Assembly (NCBI GenBank): GCA_964431685.1
Contig: CAYSLA010000046.1
Coordinates: 1-22,525 of the forward strand
Length of the DNA: 22,525 nt
Source of the DNA: CAYSLA01 sp964431685
GTDB taxonomy: Bacteria; Armatimonadota; UBA5829
Reading direction: 5' to 3'
The position numbers and the translations under genes are program-made. The notes beneath the pieces were generated by a model that worked only from the letters and a program-made list of their open reading frames with translations, searched no databases and was not told where the DNA came from. Shown here piece after piece: positions 8,601 to 16,071 of the stretch. Within the stretch, counting starts at the first letter, position 1, and each line of letters starts with the position of its first letter.

Positions 8601-9542
8601 ATGGATGAGCCCGATGTCAAAGACTATTTCACCGGCCTCGAGTGGGGTATCGGAGGTGAACAACAATGGAACCCGATAAGAAGCGGACTGTATGCACAGT
8701 ACCTTGTCGGAGTTTGCGATGCGCTGAGAGCCGTGGACACAGTGCATCCGACGATTCTCAATCTGGACAATACTTACAGACCGTATAACTACTTCCACTA
8801 TGGCCGGCTGGCGGATATTGCGTGCGCTGACCACTACTACCCACGCCACAGCGATTCGTACAACTGGAACCCGCTTGTCGGCCTTTACAGTGTGGCGAAG
8901 AGGAGCCGAGCCGGAGGAATGCCTCAACCCGCGATCACGATTCTTCAGGCTAGTCATATACAGGGGGTAAGGTATCCTTACCCGGAAGAAGAGCGGATAA
9001 TGGCCTACGCAATTCTCGCGGCGGGGATGAATGGAATCTGCTACTACTGGTACAACTGCAATGCAAACCTGGGTGTGCAGTATAATGCTCCACTATGGGA
9101 GGAGATCGGGAAGATAAACCGCGAGTTCAAACTACTGGCGGACTATGTAGGTGTGTGTTTCCCTGTTTCGTTAGCGTCAGTGAAGCCCGCTGGGGTCTGG
9201 GTCAGAACGATTGCCGCCGGCTCTGATATACTTGTCGCCGTCGTGATGAATGGGAATTTCTCTTATAGCGAAAACACTCTCGAAGGGTTGTTTAGCTATA
9301 CCCCGTTAACGAGTGCGCAGGTACAACTGTCGCTTCCAGGCGGTTTCGATGTAAACACAGTGGTGGCAGTGGAGCCGAATGGCCCAAATGCTCTACCTTA
9401 CACGCTTCTAGACGGCGTTCTAACGTTTGAGGCTGGTCCACTTGAACTCGGGAAACTGGTGGTAATAAGCAGGGACGCTGGGACAGTTTCTGCCTTGCTG
9501 TCTAGGTGGCAGATGCTGGTAGAAAACAAGAGCCGCCAGTAG
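5658..9542 (+). CDS. Large secreted multidomain glycoside-hydrolase-like protein (DEPD motif)
   Basis: The 1294-residue protein starts at ATG 5658, seven bases after AGAGGAG (5644-5650). Residues 1-26 are a signal peptide ending AFCA. Residues about 29-235 are an OB-like tandem unit homologous to the tail of the 650-2899 protein (ASGLNNIGILVR here, GTGLNNVGLLIR there). Residues about 236-480 are beta-rich and correspond to the same region of the proteins at 17488 and 20210. A barrel-like start (about 482-520) is followed by an insert of nearly 400 residues that includes a concanavalin/LamG-like sandwich (about 669-873). A second barrel start (about 917) then leads to the DEPD motif (Asp983-Glu984), NLDNTY, DHYYPRHSD and GICYYWY. 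An adjacent Asp-Glu pair is used by GH123-type enzymes, so a GH-A-like hydrolase is plausible. Substrate unknown; context suggests a sulfosugar glycoside. Confidence 0.75.
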   Translation: MLTRTLLHVAAIKAVVAGLAIHAFCAPYTLETNPKLVEDGTHVSIAGMVVTAVDPDGLYVEMADRSYGIRVDKSGHGVLMPATVDVDGTAATDANGERYIVASAISKVGFESIEPVGMTCRSLGGGSFGYSVVEVGPPAVKTGQEGVGNASGLNNIGILVRLCGTLSITASDRASLEDGSGVSVTVKAPPGESFPVIEESYQLAVVTGISSCERDPASGTIRRLLKLRNMSDVQWFGGDPGERTLIFMEPDIYLSEGDGSTVMVPANTGWYIRFVLMGKGTSTNRVTDVLVNGVSLNSSFRPKQVTGSEVVLYSTRVDENGLACNPPQPLLDAGDVVWYRVLPMDGLRGPNTEITIRLRNTASGSIAVSAVMADGTIVSGTVSAPSVPQPRIGFATVNEARDRIFAYVVLPSQETVSVSKVFLDGNEVTSASEMPAGFVNSGVLPIVIAMGTPLEAGSYHVLECVLSDGRESACTFKAANAFGTMMWSSACKAYLAEGGYKSLFLNANVGLLDGLGKRWNMKFGAIGSIMQVGTIARSSSINGYSIGINVVPSSDPSGGGLRIETARDSVVISAWAQYVDGPDGGWIMPDELHPGDVLSLKYTSNIGSTKNYTAYLNDRQLKWWSGAATANCSEFGFTVALDQPGVISVATPTDCTIDSVSLVPDVSTASFSTDFSIPPLPPSLEESETGTWTVQNGACYHTKKGTRGYDYGRTYVRTIRGDYINGDWVYEVSFNRRAQTPADYKYVGLGNGTYSASYYGLPTGVYFAPATTSTGAMSVYRYNGQSGQVPQLVGSCGNFPGWGTERVRITKVGANVTFQVDFDYAGGAFTPDDSPVTVDLSDPYFAFLNDTNSRLFFGCVEIDNNWFDDFSVMASLSAVPYTDNFTSDSLSNYSSEGTSEADWRIDTNSGTLYLDDTTVARDFLDDLRSHYVDAWTGYVSGDVWQGLVTEYGVRFVPRAEGTAESATSIANPNSYSHSYYLMDEPDVKDYFTGLEWGIGGEQQWNPIRSGLYAQYLVGVCDALRAVDTVHPTILNLDNTYRPYNYFHYGRLADIACADHYYPRHSDSYNWNPLVGLYSVAKRSRAGGMPQPAITILQASHIQGVRYPYPEEERIMAYAILAAGMNGICYYWYNCNANLGVQYNAPLWEEIGKINREFKLLADYVGVCFPVSLASVKPAGVWVRTIAAGSDILVAVVMNGNFSYSENTLEGLFSYTPLTSAQVQLSLPGGFDVNTVVAVEPNGPNALPYTLLDGVLTFEAGPLELGKLVVISRDAGTVSALLSRWQMLVENKSRQ

Positions 9543-9570
9543 ATCAAAGATTGTTAAATGAGGTGCGCAT

Positions 9571-11637
9571 ATGCAGGCAGTCATTGAAAAAGAAAAACTT
9601 ACGGGGACGAAGGCGCGGTTGACCGTAGAGCGCTTGGCAATGCCCGCCGCGAATCTGGGGCCGGAGAACCCGCTTCCTGTCTTCAGGGACAGGAATGAGA
9701 ACGGGTCTTTTCTGACGGATGATAGCATCACGGATGAAGAGAAGCGTTATCTTGGATGGCAGGTTGGCAACAGGGTGCTTCCGTACCGGCTTCAGGACGG
9801 CTTTGACAAGGACGTTCAGCCCCGCCAGTTCACGGCCATTGTCTTGGAAAACGAGTTTCTGAGGGCAGTGTTTCTGCCCGAGATCGGTGGCAGGATGCAA
9901 TCACTGTTTGACAAGACCAGAAACTGTGAGCTGCTGGCGTGCCCACATACGTTTCAGCCGCGAAACCTCGCTCTCAGGCAGGCGTGGCTCAGTGTAGGCG
10001 TCGAATGGAATGCGTCTCAATCCGGACACTCCTACTTGACGTGCTCACCTGTGTTTGCCGCGCAGGTGGACGGGCCCAACGGTGATCCGGTACTGCGAAT
10101 ATATGAATGGGACAGGGTCAAATGTTTCCCGTGGCAGGTGGATTTTGTATTGCCTTCTGATTCCCGGTTCCTATTTGCGCGAGTCAGGATTGTCAACCCG
10201 CACGATTTCGAGATTCCGATGTACTGGTGGACGAACATTGGAGTTGGTCAAACGAATGGAGCAAGAATTCTGACTCCTGCCGATAGTGTAATCTGCGCAG
10301 GATACGACTTGGTACTAAGAGGAAGAGAACTGCCAGTTATTGACGATCTACAGGTGACTTATCCGAGTAGAATAAACCGAGCGTGGGAACTGTATTTCAG
10401 ACTCAATGAGAGTAAGCGTCCGTGGATTGCTGCCGTTATGAGAGACGGCCATGGATTAGTTCAAACTTCTACTCCAAGGCTGATGGGTCGAAAGATGTTC
10501 ACGTGGGGAACTCGTCGCGGTGGCCGTCGTTGGAGCGAGTATCTTTCATACGATCCAGATCGCACTTTCATCGAGATGCAGGCAGGACTAACGCGAACTC
10601 AGCATGAGTCGATACCCATGCCTTCAAGACGTCAGTGGACGTGGACGGAGGCCTTTGGCACTATCCAGGCGGACCCACGAGTCGTTGACTCAGATGACTG
10701 GCAGGCGGCGGTTGGCGCAGTCGAGTCGGCCCTTGATTCCGCTCTACCTGTGTCTGCGCTTGGTGATTATGACAATATGTTTGCGCCTGTCACAAGCAGA
10801 CCCCCACGTAAGATCATATCGCGTGGATCGGGTTGGGGAGCGCTTGAGAGGCGACGTGTGGCGAAACTGGGTGGCGAGGACCGGCTGCCGGCTGAGCTCG
10901 TATTCGACGACGAGTCTCTTCAAGATGACCAGCATCAGTGGCTTGAGCTGCTGGAAACGGGCGTGTTGCCCGAAGTGTCGCCACAATGCGAGCCCGGGCA
11001 TTTCATGGTACAGAAGGAATGGCGTGACTTGCTTGAGCAAAGCATTGACAGCGGCAAGGGCGATCACTGGCTGAGTCATTATCATGTTGGCAACATGCGG
11101 TACGAGGCATTCGACGCCGCTGGTGCAGTGGATGCGTGGCAGCGCTCTTTGGAGCTAATGCCTACATCTTGGGCGATGCGCAACCTTGCAGTGGTGGAGC
11201 TACACGAAGGGCAACCAAGGCGCGCTTGTAATCTGCTCCTCAGGGCGTGGGATATCGGACCCAGGGTGACATCGCTTGCGGTGGAGTGCGCGCGAGTGTT
11301 GGTGGATATAGGCGACGATGCCGCGGCTCTCAGGTTTATCGACAGTCTGCAAAATGAAATTCGCTTCCACGACCGAATACTACTTGCTGAGGCAGCCAGC
11401 TCAATTCGTACGGATAGATTCGATCGTGCTCTAGAAATAATACTTGAGCACGACTTCGTGAATATCAAAGAGGCTGAGTGGATCCTAACCGACCTCTGGT
11501 TTGAGTTGCATCAGAGGCGTTTGGCATCTGAGATGGGCTGTGAAGTAGACGATGCGATAAGAGAAAGGGTTGTTCGAGAGTTCCCTCCTCCCCCGGAAAT
11601 TGACTTCCGCACAAAGTGGATAGGGGATTACAGATAG
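9571..11637 (+). CDS. DUF5107 and tetratricopeptide-repeat protein (galactose-mutarotase-like fold)
   Basis: The 688-residue protein starts at ATG 9571 after a TGAGGTG site (9559-9565). It has no signal peptide, so it is cytoplasmic. Residues about 70-370 show the DUF5107 pattern: PYRLQDGFDK, then ENEFLRAVFLPEIGGRMQSLFDK, SVGVEWNASQSGH and YWWTNIGV. This domain has the sugar-binding beta-sandwich fold of galactose mutarotase. Residues about 485-650 contain TPR-like helices (YHVGNMRYEAFDAAGAVDAW, then NLAVVELHEGQP). Many relatives are considerably longer, so this is a compact version. It lies between the secreted hydrolase and the metabolic genes. Known sulfoquinovose operons often include an aldose-1-epimerase-type mutarotase; this protein could fill that role or be an intracellular glycosidase-like enzyme. 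Biochemical function is not established from sequence. Confidence 0.8.
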   Translation: MQAVIEKEKLTGTKARLTVERLAMPAANLGPENPLPVFRDRNENGSFLTDDSITDEEKRYLGWQVGNRVLPYRLQDGFDKDVQPRQFTAIVLENEFLRAVFLPEIGGRMQSLFDKTRNCELLACPHTFQPRNLALRQAWLSVGVEWNASQSGHSYLTCSPVFAAQVDGPNGDPVLRIYEWDRVKCFPWQVDFVLPSDSRFLFARVRIVNPHDFEIPMYWWTNIGVGQTNGARILTPADSVICAGYDLVLRGRELPVIDDLQVTYPSRINRAWELYFRLNESKRPWIAAVMRDGHGLVQTSTPRLMGRKMFTWGTRRGGRRWSEYLSYDPDRTFIEMQAGLTRTQHESIPMPSRRQWTWTEAFGTIQADPRVVDSDDWQAAVGAVESALDSALPVSALGDYDNMFAPVTSRPPRKIISRGSGWGALERRRVAKLGGEDRLPAELVFDDESLQDDQHQWLELLETGVLPEVSPQCEPGHFMVQKEWRDLLEQSIDSGKGDHWLSHYHVGNMRYEAFDAAGAVDAWQRSLELMPTSWAMRNLAVVELHEGQPRRACNLLLRAWDIGPRVTSLAVECARVLVDIGDDAAALRFIDSLQNEIRFHDRILLAEAASSIRTDRFDRALEIILEHDFVNIKEAEWILTDLWFELHQRRLASEMGCEVDDAIRERVVREFPPPPEIDFRTKWIGDYR

Positions 11638-11702
11638 TTGAATGCGGCTCCGGTGAAGCATTCACTGAGCCTTGGAGAATCAAGGACAGGATCAGAGAAG
11701 AC

Positions 11703-12860
11703 GTGAAGCAGACTATTCAAACACTTGGCTCGGAAACCATAACGCGGCAAGAGTGGGTTTACACGCAGCCGACCAGGATCATCTTCGGTTGGGGAACGAG
11801 GAGTTCTCTTGGCGATGTCGTGTCGAGATATGGCTCGCGTGCGATGTTGGTGACTGATGCGACCATGGCTGGCTTGCCCACCGTTTCCGAGATGATGGCA
11901 ATGCTGGGTGCCGGCGCATCGCTGTTTTCGCAGGTTAGATCTAACCCGACTGTTGGCTTGGTAGATGAATTGGTTTCCGCGCTGAACGATGCACGCGCCG
12001 ACGTGCTGATAGCGCTCGGTGGAGGAAGCGCCATTGACTGCGCCAAGGTTGCCGGTTCTGTCGTTGTTCAAGGCAACCGCGCGGGTGACTATCATACGGG
12101 CGGTAAGAAGCTCGATGCCCGACGGCTCCCCTTGATCGCGCTTCCCACGACCGCCGGTACGGGTAGTGAGGTAACATCCATAGCGGTAATTGACGACCCG
12201 CAGAAACACGTCAAGGCTCCGATGGCACACGAGGGTTTTTATCCCGACGTCGCCATAGTTGATCCGGAACTCACAGTGAGCATGCCCCGGAACATCACTA
12301 CCTGCACCGGCTTCGACGCACTGAGCCACGCACTGGAGGGTTACTGGTCGAAGAACCACCAACCGATCTGCGACGCACTGGCTCTAAGGGCCACAAGTCT
12401 CGTTTTTACGCACTTGCCGGTCGTGTTGGAGGACGGTTCGTCTGTCCAATCGAGAGAAGGAATGAGTCTGGCCGCGTTGTTGGCCGGACTTGCCTTTCAA
12501 GTACCCAAGAACGCGGCTGTACATTCGTGCTCTTTCGCGCTCTCAAGCATATATCACCAGCCGCACGGGGCTGCCTGCGCAATGACTCTAGATCACTTTG
12601 TCAGGTTTAATGCGCACGCTATGGGTGAGCGCGGGACCACACTTGCGCAAGCTGCCGGATTTGCTGATATGGAAGCTCTTGCAGACGGAGTGGCGGCTCT
12701 GAAAAGACAAGCAGGGCTTCCAGCAAAACTCAGCGAGATTGGCGTAACAGAATCCGATCTCAATGATCTTGTTACAGCCAGTTTCCACGCGCTTATGAGC
12801 AACAATCCCAGGGAAGTGACTCATTCCGACTTACTTTCAATCTACAATAACATGATTTGA
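11703..12860 (+). CDS. Iron-type alcohol dehydrogenase (group III); probable sulfoacetaldehyde reductase
   Basis: From the GTG at 11703 the protein has 385 residues, normal for the family, and reaches the PTRIIFGWG entry motif after about 20 residues. A longer reading from GTG 11616 would overlap the preceding gene by 22 bases and has no ribosome site; the one at 11703 is also weak, so the start is uncertain. The nucleotide-binding motif is GGGSAIDCAK (from Gly106), with GTGSE downstream. The four metal ligands are all present with family spacing: Asp205, His209, His274 and His288. Fe-type enzymes of this group include the sulfoacetaldehyde reductases SarD and TauF, which make isethionate with NADH. 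Here it precedes a split transketolase, an RpiB-like isomerase and a TSUP exporter, which fits that reaction. Lactaldehyde or glycolaldehyde reduction are alternatives. Confidence 0.88.
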   Translation: MKQTIQTLGSETITRQEWVYTQPTRIIFGWGTRSSLGDVVSRYGSRAMLVTDATMAGLPTVSEMMAMLGAGASLFSQVRSNPTVGLVDELVSALNDARADVLIALGGGSAIDCAKVAGSVVVQGNRAGDYHTGGKKLDARRLPLIALPTTAGTGSEVTSIAVIDDPQKHVKAPMAHEGFYPDVAIVDPELTVSMPRNITTCTGFDALSHALEGYWSKNHQPICDALALRATSLVFTHLPVVLEDGSSVQSREGMSLAALLAGLAFQVPKNAAVHSCSFALSSIYHQPHGAACAMTLDHFVRFNAHAMGERGTTLAQAAGFADMEALADGVAALKRQAGLPAKLSEIGVTESDLNDLVTASFHALMSNNPREVTHSDLLSIYNNMI

Positions 12861-12871
12861 GGGGAACCTAT

Positions 12872-13720
12872 ATGCAGCAGACTTTCATCCGTGCTGACTT
12901 CGATCGGTTGGCCGGCGAGTTCCGGTATATAATAACCGATATGATCTGCCGAGCAGGATCAGGGCACCTTGGCGGAGCCTTGAGCTTGGTGGAGATTGTG
13001 ATAAGCCTGTACTGGCGGATTATGAATGTTGATCCGGAGAACCCAAGTTGGGAAGACCGGGATAGGATGGTGCTTTCCAAGGGACACGGAGGCCCAGTGC
13101 TTTATGTGGCCCTTGCCTATCGAGGCTTCTTTCCCAAGGAGTTGCTTTGTACGCTCAATTGTGACGGCACCAATCTCCCCAGCCACGTCGATCGCACTCG
13201 CACACCCGGTATCGACATGACAGCGGGAAGCCTGGGTCAGGGTTTGAGCTGCGCTTGTGGAATGGCTCTTGCGACCAAGAAAGATGGCAAAGATCATAAG
13301 ATCTACTGCATAATCGGAGACGGAGAATGCAACGAGGGCCAGATATGGGAAGCGGCAATGTTTGCCGGTCACAACAAGCTGGGTAACCTCATTGCCGTCT
13401 GCGACTACAACAGACTCCAGATAGATGGTTTCACTGATGATGTTCTCACCTTGGAGCCATTTGCGGACAAGTGGAAGGCATTTGGTTGGGAAGTCATCGA
13501 GATAGACGGCCACGACTGGGATGAGATCTATACTGCCATCAACAGGGCCAAGGAAGTGAAGGACAGGCCGGTAATGGTAATCGCACACACCGTCAAGGCC
13601 AGGCACTGTTCGCTCGTAGAGAACAAACCTGAGAGCCATAACATCAAGGTAGACGACCGCGAGACCCACAACAGATTTCTTGCTGCCTTGAGTTGCACTG
13701 ACTACTGCCTGCCGTATTGA
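12872..13720 (+). CDS. Transketolase N-terminal (thiamine diphosphate-binding) subunit, SqwG-like
   Basis: The 282-residue protein starts at ATG 12872, seven bases after GAGGGG (12859-12864), which overlaps the stop of the dehydrogenase gene; a TTG at 12857 opens the same frame but is a poorer start. Motifs are typical of the N-terminal half of transketolase: SGHLGG and SKGHGGP near the N-terminus, GSLGQGLS, and the thiamine diphosphate/Mg signature beginning GDGECNEG (Gly149) and ending at Asn180. The enzyme transfers two-carbon ketol units. Split transketolases are common, but this pair sits with an RpiB-like isomerase, an Fe-dehydrogenase and a TSUP permease without any kinase. That is the arrangement of the sulfofructose transketolase SqwGH. 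A general pentose-phosphate or apiose role is less likely. Confidence 0.9.
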   Translation: MQQTFIRADFDRLAGEFRYIITDMICRAGSGHLGGALSLVEIVISLYWRIMNVDPENPSWEDRDRMVLSKGHGGPVLYVALAYRGFFPKELLCTLNCDGTNLPSHVDRTRTPGIDMTAGSLGQGLSCACGMALATKKDGKDHKIYCIIGDGECNEGQIWEAAMFAGHNKLGNLIAVCDYNRLQIDGFTDDVLTLEPFADKWKAFGWEVIEIDGHDWDEIYTAINRAKEVKDRPVMVIAHTVKARHCSLVENKPESHNIKVDDRETHNRFLAALSCTDYCLPY

Positions 13721-13733
13721 AGGAGCGAAGAAG

Positions 13734-14717
13734 ATGGATTGCCTGCACGAACTTGAGATGAGAAACGTCTACGCCAGGACGCTCGTAGAACTGGCAAATG
13801 AGAGTCCCGACATCTATGTATTGGAGGCCGATCTCTCCAAGGCGTCCGGTACCAACCCGACGTTTGCCAATGAGCATCCGGATCGCTTCATCAATTGCGG
13901 AGTGGCTGAGGCCGATATGATCTGCATCGCGGCAGGTATGGCCGTTGAGGGCAAGATACCATTCTGTGCGAGCTTCACCCCTTTTGCCAGTCGCCGTGTT
14001 TATGATCAGATCACAATATCCGTTGCATATGCTAACACTAACGTAAAGATAGTCGGCACCGCTCCGGGTATTACTGCAGGTCCCAACGGTGGCACTCATA
14101 TGTGCTTTCAGGATCTTGCGATAATGCGCGCACTGCCCAACATTACTATTCTGTCCCCCTGCGACTGCTACGAACTTAGCGAGTGTGTACGTTGGATGGC
14201 CAGACACGACGGACCAGTGTATATGCAGCTCATTCGTATGAAACAGCCGCAGGTGTTTGACGCAAGTTACGAGTTCTATCCCGCAAAGGCCGTGAGACTT
14301 CACTCCGGCAGAGACGTCACTCTGTTGTCCACTGGCTATATGACATCATTCGCAGTCCGTGCAGCAGAGGAACTTGCAGGGGAAGGCACAAATGTCGATC
14401 TGCTGCACTCCCCCTGCGTTAAGCCTTTCGACACTGGCAGCTTGATAGAGTCGGCTGAAAAGACCGGCGGAGTGGTGACGGTTGAGAATCAGAGCATTAT
14501 CGGCGGGCTCGGAGGAGCGGCGTGTGAAACACTCTCGGAGAATCTGCCTGTTCCGGTCAAGCGGCTGGGAATTCCCGACCGGTTCGGCGAGGTGGCAACC
14601 GAGGGATTTCTTTTCGAGAAGCACGGGTTTGGTCTGGAGCATATAAAGCAGGCGTGTCGTGAAATGGCTGAACGCAGATCGTTCGCTGCCGACCCAATTG
14701 CAGTTTCGGAGGGCTAG
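13734..14717 (+). CDS. Transketolase C-terminal (pyrimidine-binding) subunit, SqwH-like
   Basis: The 327-residue protein starts at ATG 13734, eight bases after AAGGAG (13720-13725), which begins at the last base of the preceding stop codon. It contains the Pyr domain with the conserved Glu59 (FINCGVAEADM) that activates thiamine diphosphate, the segment TPFASRRVYDQI, and the C-terminal transketolase domain (LLSTGYMTSFAVRAAEEL, VVTVENQSIIGGLGGA). It should form a heterotetramer with the 12872-13720 product. In the proposed pathway the complex acts twice, splitting sulfofructose and later sulfoerythrulose and passing two-carbon units to glyceraldehyde 3-phosphate. Residues of the acceptor/donor phosphate pocket would be the place to look for sulfonate specificity. 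Confidence 0.9.
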   Translation: MDCLHELEMRNVYARTLVELANESPDIYVLEADLSKASGTNPTFANEHPDRFINCGVAEADMICIAAGMAVEGKIPFCASFTPFASRRVYDQITISVAYANTNVKIVGTAPGITAGPNGGTHMCFQDLAIMRALPNITILSPCDCYELSECVRWMARHDGPVYMQLIRMKQPQVFDASYEFYPAKAVRLHSGRDVTLLSTGYMTSFAVRAAEELAGEGTNVDLLHSPCVKPFDTGSLIESAEKTGGVVTVENQSIIGGLGGAACETLSENLPVPVKRLGIPDRFGEVATEGFLFEKHGFGLEHIKQACREMAERRSFAADPIAVSEG

Positions 14718-14736
14718 AACGGTCCAAGCACTTTGG

Positions 14737-14764
14737 CCCGGGACGTTCTCCGTTGTCGGCCGGG
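14737..14764 (+). terminator. Possible intra-operon attenuator hairpin
   Basis: CCCGG (14737-14741) pairs with CCGGG (14760-14764). The stem extends through GAC/GTC with a two-base bulge and is followed by TTTGTTT. It lies in the 84-base gap between the transketolase C-subunit stop and the RpiB-like start, the widest gap within the metabolic run. It may be a weak terminator or mRNA processing site that sets lower levels of the downstream genes. Confidence 0.35.
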
Positions 14765-14788
14765 TTTGTTTATCTTGCTTGAATGGAC

Positions 14789-14794
14789 GAGGAG
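14789..14794 (+). promoter_or_regulatory. Ribosome binding site fixing the GTG start of the RpiB-like gene
   Basis: GAGGAG lies seven bases before GTG 14802. The open frame extends 23 codons further upstream, but that part covers the hairpin region and is not RpiB-like, whereas the RpiB N-terminus (KIVVGS) starts exactly after this GTG. Confidence 0.75.
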
Positions 14795-14801
14795 AAGAGT
14801 C

Positions 14802-15302
14802 GTGAAGATAGTTGTGGGGTCGGTAGTCAAGGGATTCGCACTGAAGAGCGTCGTAAAAGACTATCTGGAAAAGAATGGCCACGAAGTGATCGATGTCGGC
14901 TGTTACGATACGTCGGTTTTTGCCAAATTTCCGTCTGTGGCTGAGCGCGCAGCCAGAGCTCTTCAGAGGGGAGAGGCGGACTTGGGTGTGCTCTGCTGCG
15001 GAAGTGGTACAGGCATGGTCTTGGCCGCAAACAAGTACAGGGGCATCTGTGCTGTGGGCGCGGAGACACCGTTGGCCGCGGAGTTTGGGCGCAAGGTAAA
15101 TGACGCGAATGTCATTTGTATGGGAGAGAGCCTTGTTAGTTCAGACGTCGCGTGCAGAATTGTGCAGACGTTTGTGGAGAGTAGGTTTCAGGATGCTCCG
15201 ACCATTCCCGATCATATTAGGGCATTCTGGGCAGAGGCTCGTGACGAAATACTCGCAAGAGGCGTTGAGGCTGATGATCGTGAGATCGAGAAGCTGCAGT
15301 GA
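14802..15302 (+). CDS. RpiB/LacAB-family isomerase; probable 4-deoxy-4-sulfoerythrose isomerase (SqwI-like)
   Basis: The 166-residue protein is typical RpiB length. It keeps the catalytic Cys66 and anion-hole loop (CCGSGTGM), AANK and NDAN. The usual Asp-His pair after the first strand (DH in E. coli RpiB) is replaced by Val8-Val9 (GSVVKGF), and the histidine just before NDAN (His99 in E. coli) is Val99. In RpiB these histidines help bind phosphate and open the sugar ring. Their loss argues against ribose 5-phosphate and for an open-chain substrate with a different anionic end. 4-Deoxy-4-sulfoerythrose cannot form a furanose and fits. Erythrose/erythrulose 4-phosphate isomerase is the main alternative. 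The gene overlaps the next by four bases (GTGA), suggesting translational coupling. Confidence 0.85.
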   Translation: MKIVVGSVVKGFALKSVVKDYLEKNGHEVIDVGCYDTSVFAKFPSVAERAARALQRGEADLGVLCCGSGTGMVLAANKYRGICAVGAETPLAAEFGRKVNDANVICMGESLVSSDVACRIVQTFVESRFQDAPTIPDHIRAFWAEARDEILARGVEADDREIEKLQ

Positions 15303-16054
15303 GTGATGCACTACGCTATGGCTTAACTGCGCTGGTTATTCTACTCACCCATTTCCAGGAAGGTGTTACTGGATTTGGTTGTACAGTGCTCGCCTTGCCG
15401 TTTGTCACATTGCTCCTTGGTCTCAACACTGCGGTACCGGTCCTTGTGCTGCAGGGGTGGCTGATTGCCCTGCTGATAGTAATTGAGTCCAGGAAGAAGA
15501 TAGTCTGGAGCGAGTTCGGCAAGCTCTTGTTATTGGTTGGCATCGGAATGCCGGTGGGGATGTGGATGTCCGGAGCGATTCCCGAGATGGGTCTTAGATG
15601 GGTTCTTGCTGTGTTCATGCTGGGGGTTGGCGCGCAGGGACTAATAAAACACCTCGCGCCCAACGTCGCTGGGCAAGACGCCAGTCCCAGGACAAAGGCT
15701 GTGGCCAGCTTGTTCCTGCCGCTGGGAGGCATTATCCATGGTGCATTCGGATCTGGTGGTCCACTCATTGTAATATATGCGGCAAAAGCTCTTACAGATA
15801 AATCGTTATTCCGCGTGACATTGTGTCTTCTTTGGGCAGTGCTCAACACGGGTCTCATAGTTCAGTGGGTAGTGATATCTAAGCTGGATGCACACGTTAT
15901 GAAGATAGCAGGAGCCTGCCTGCCGTTCACGCTGGCAGGATTCTTTCTTGGCAACCACGCGCACTACAGGATAGACGAGCTTGCATTCCGCAGGGTGATA
16001 TATTCGGTGCTGACAGCGTCCGGCATTGTGCTGATATGGTCGCTTGTGAGTTAG
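15299..16054 (+). CDS. TSUP (TauE/SafE) family permease; probable sulfonate exporter
   Basis: The 251-residue membrane protein starts at GTG 15299, overlapping the preceding stop by four bases. About seven to eight hydrophobic helices are visible. The two half-repeats each carry the family's glycine-rich signature: EGVTGFGCTVLALPF near the N-terminus and GGIIHGAFGSGGPLIV in the second half. TSUP proteins move sulfite, sulfoacetate, isethionate and other organosulfonates. Similar genes occur in most sulfoglycolytic clusters, where they export the C2 or C3 sulfonate end product. With an Fe-type reductase in the same operon the expected cargo is isethionate. Direction and substrate are inferred from context. 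Confidence 0.88.
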   Translation: MSDALRYGLTALVILLTHFQEGVTGFGCTVLALPFVTLLLGLNTAVPVLVLQGWLIALLIVIESRKKIVWSEFGKLLLLVGIGMPVGMWMSGAIPEMGLRWVLAVFMLGVGAQGLIKHLAPNVAGQDASPRTKAVASLFLPLGGIIHGAFGSGGPLIVIYAAKALTDKSLFRVTLCLLWAVLNTGLIVQWVVISKLDAHVMKIAGACLPFTLAGFFLGNHAHYRIDELAFRRVIYSVLTASGIVLIWSLVS

Positions 16055-16071
16055 ATTAGGGAGTTAGGTTG

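Noticed and set aside
11703..15302. Apiose, erythritol or ordinary pentose-phosphate catabolism as the function of the transketolase/RpiB genes
   Set aside because: Those routes need a sugar kinase or start from phosphorylated sugars and do not explain a TSUP permease with an Fe-type reductase. The RpiB-like protein also lacks the usual phosphate-site residues. Kept only as an alternative, since the flanking sequence is not visible.
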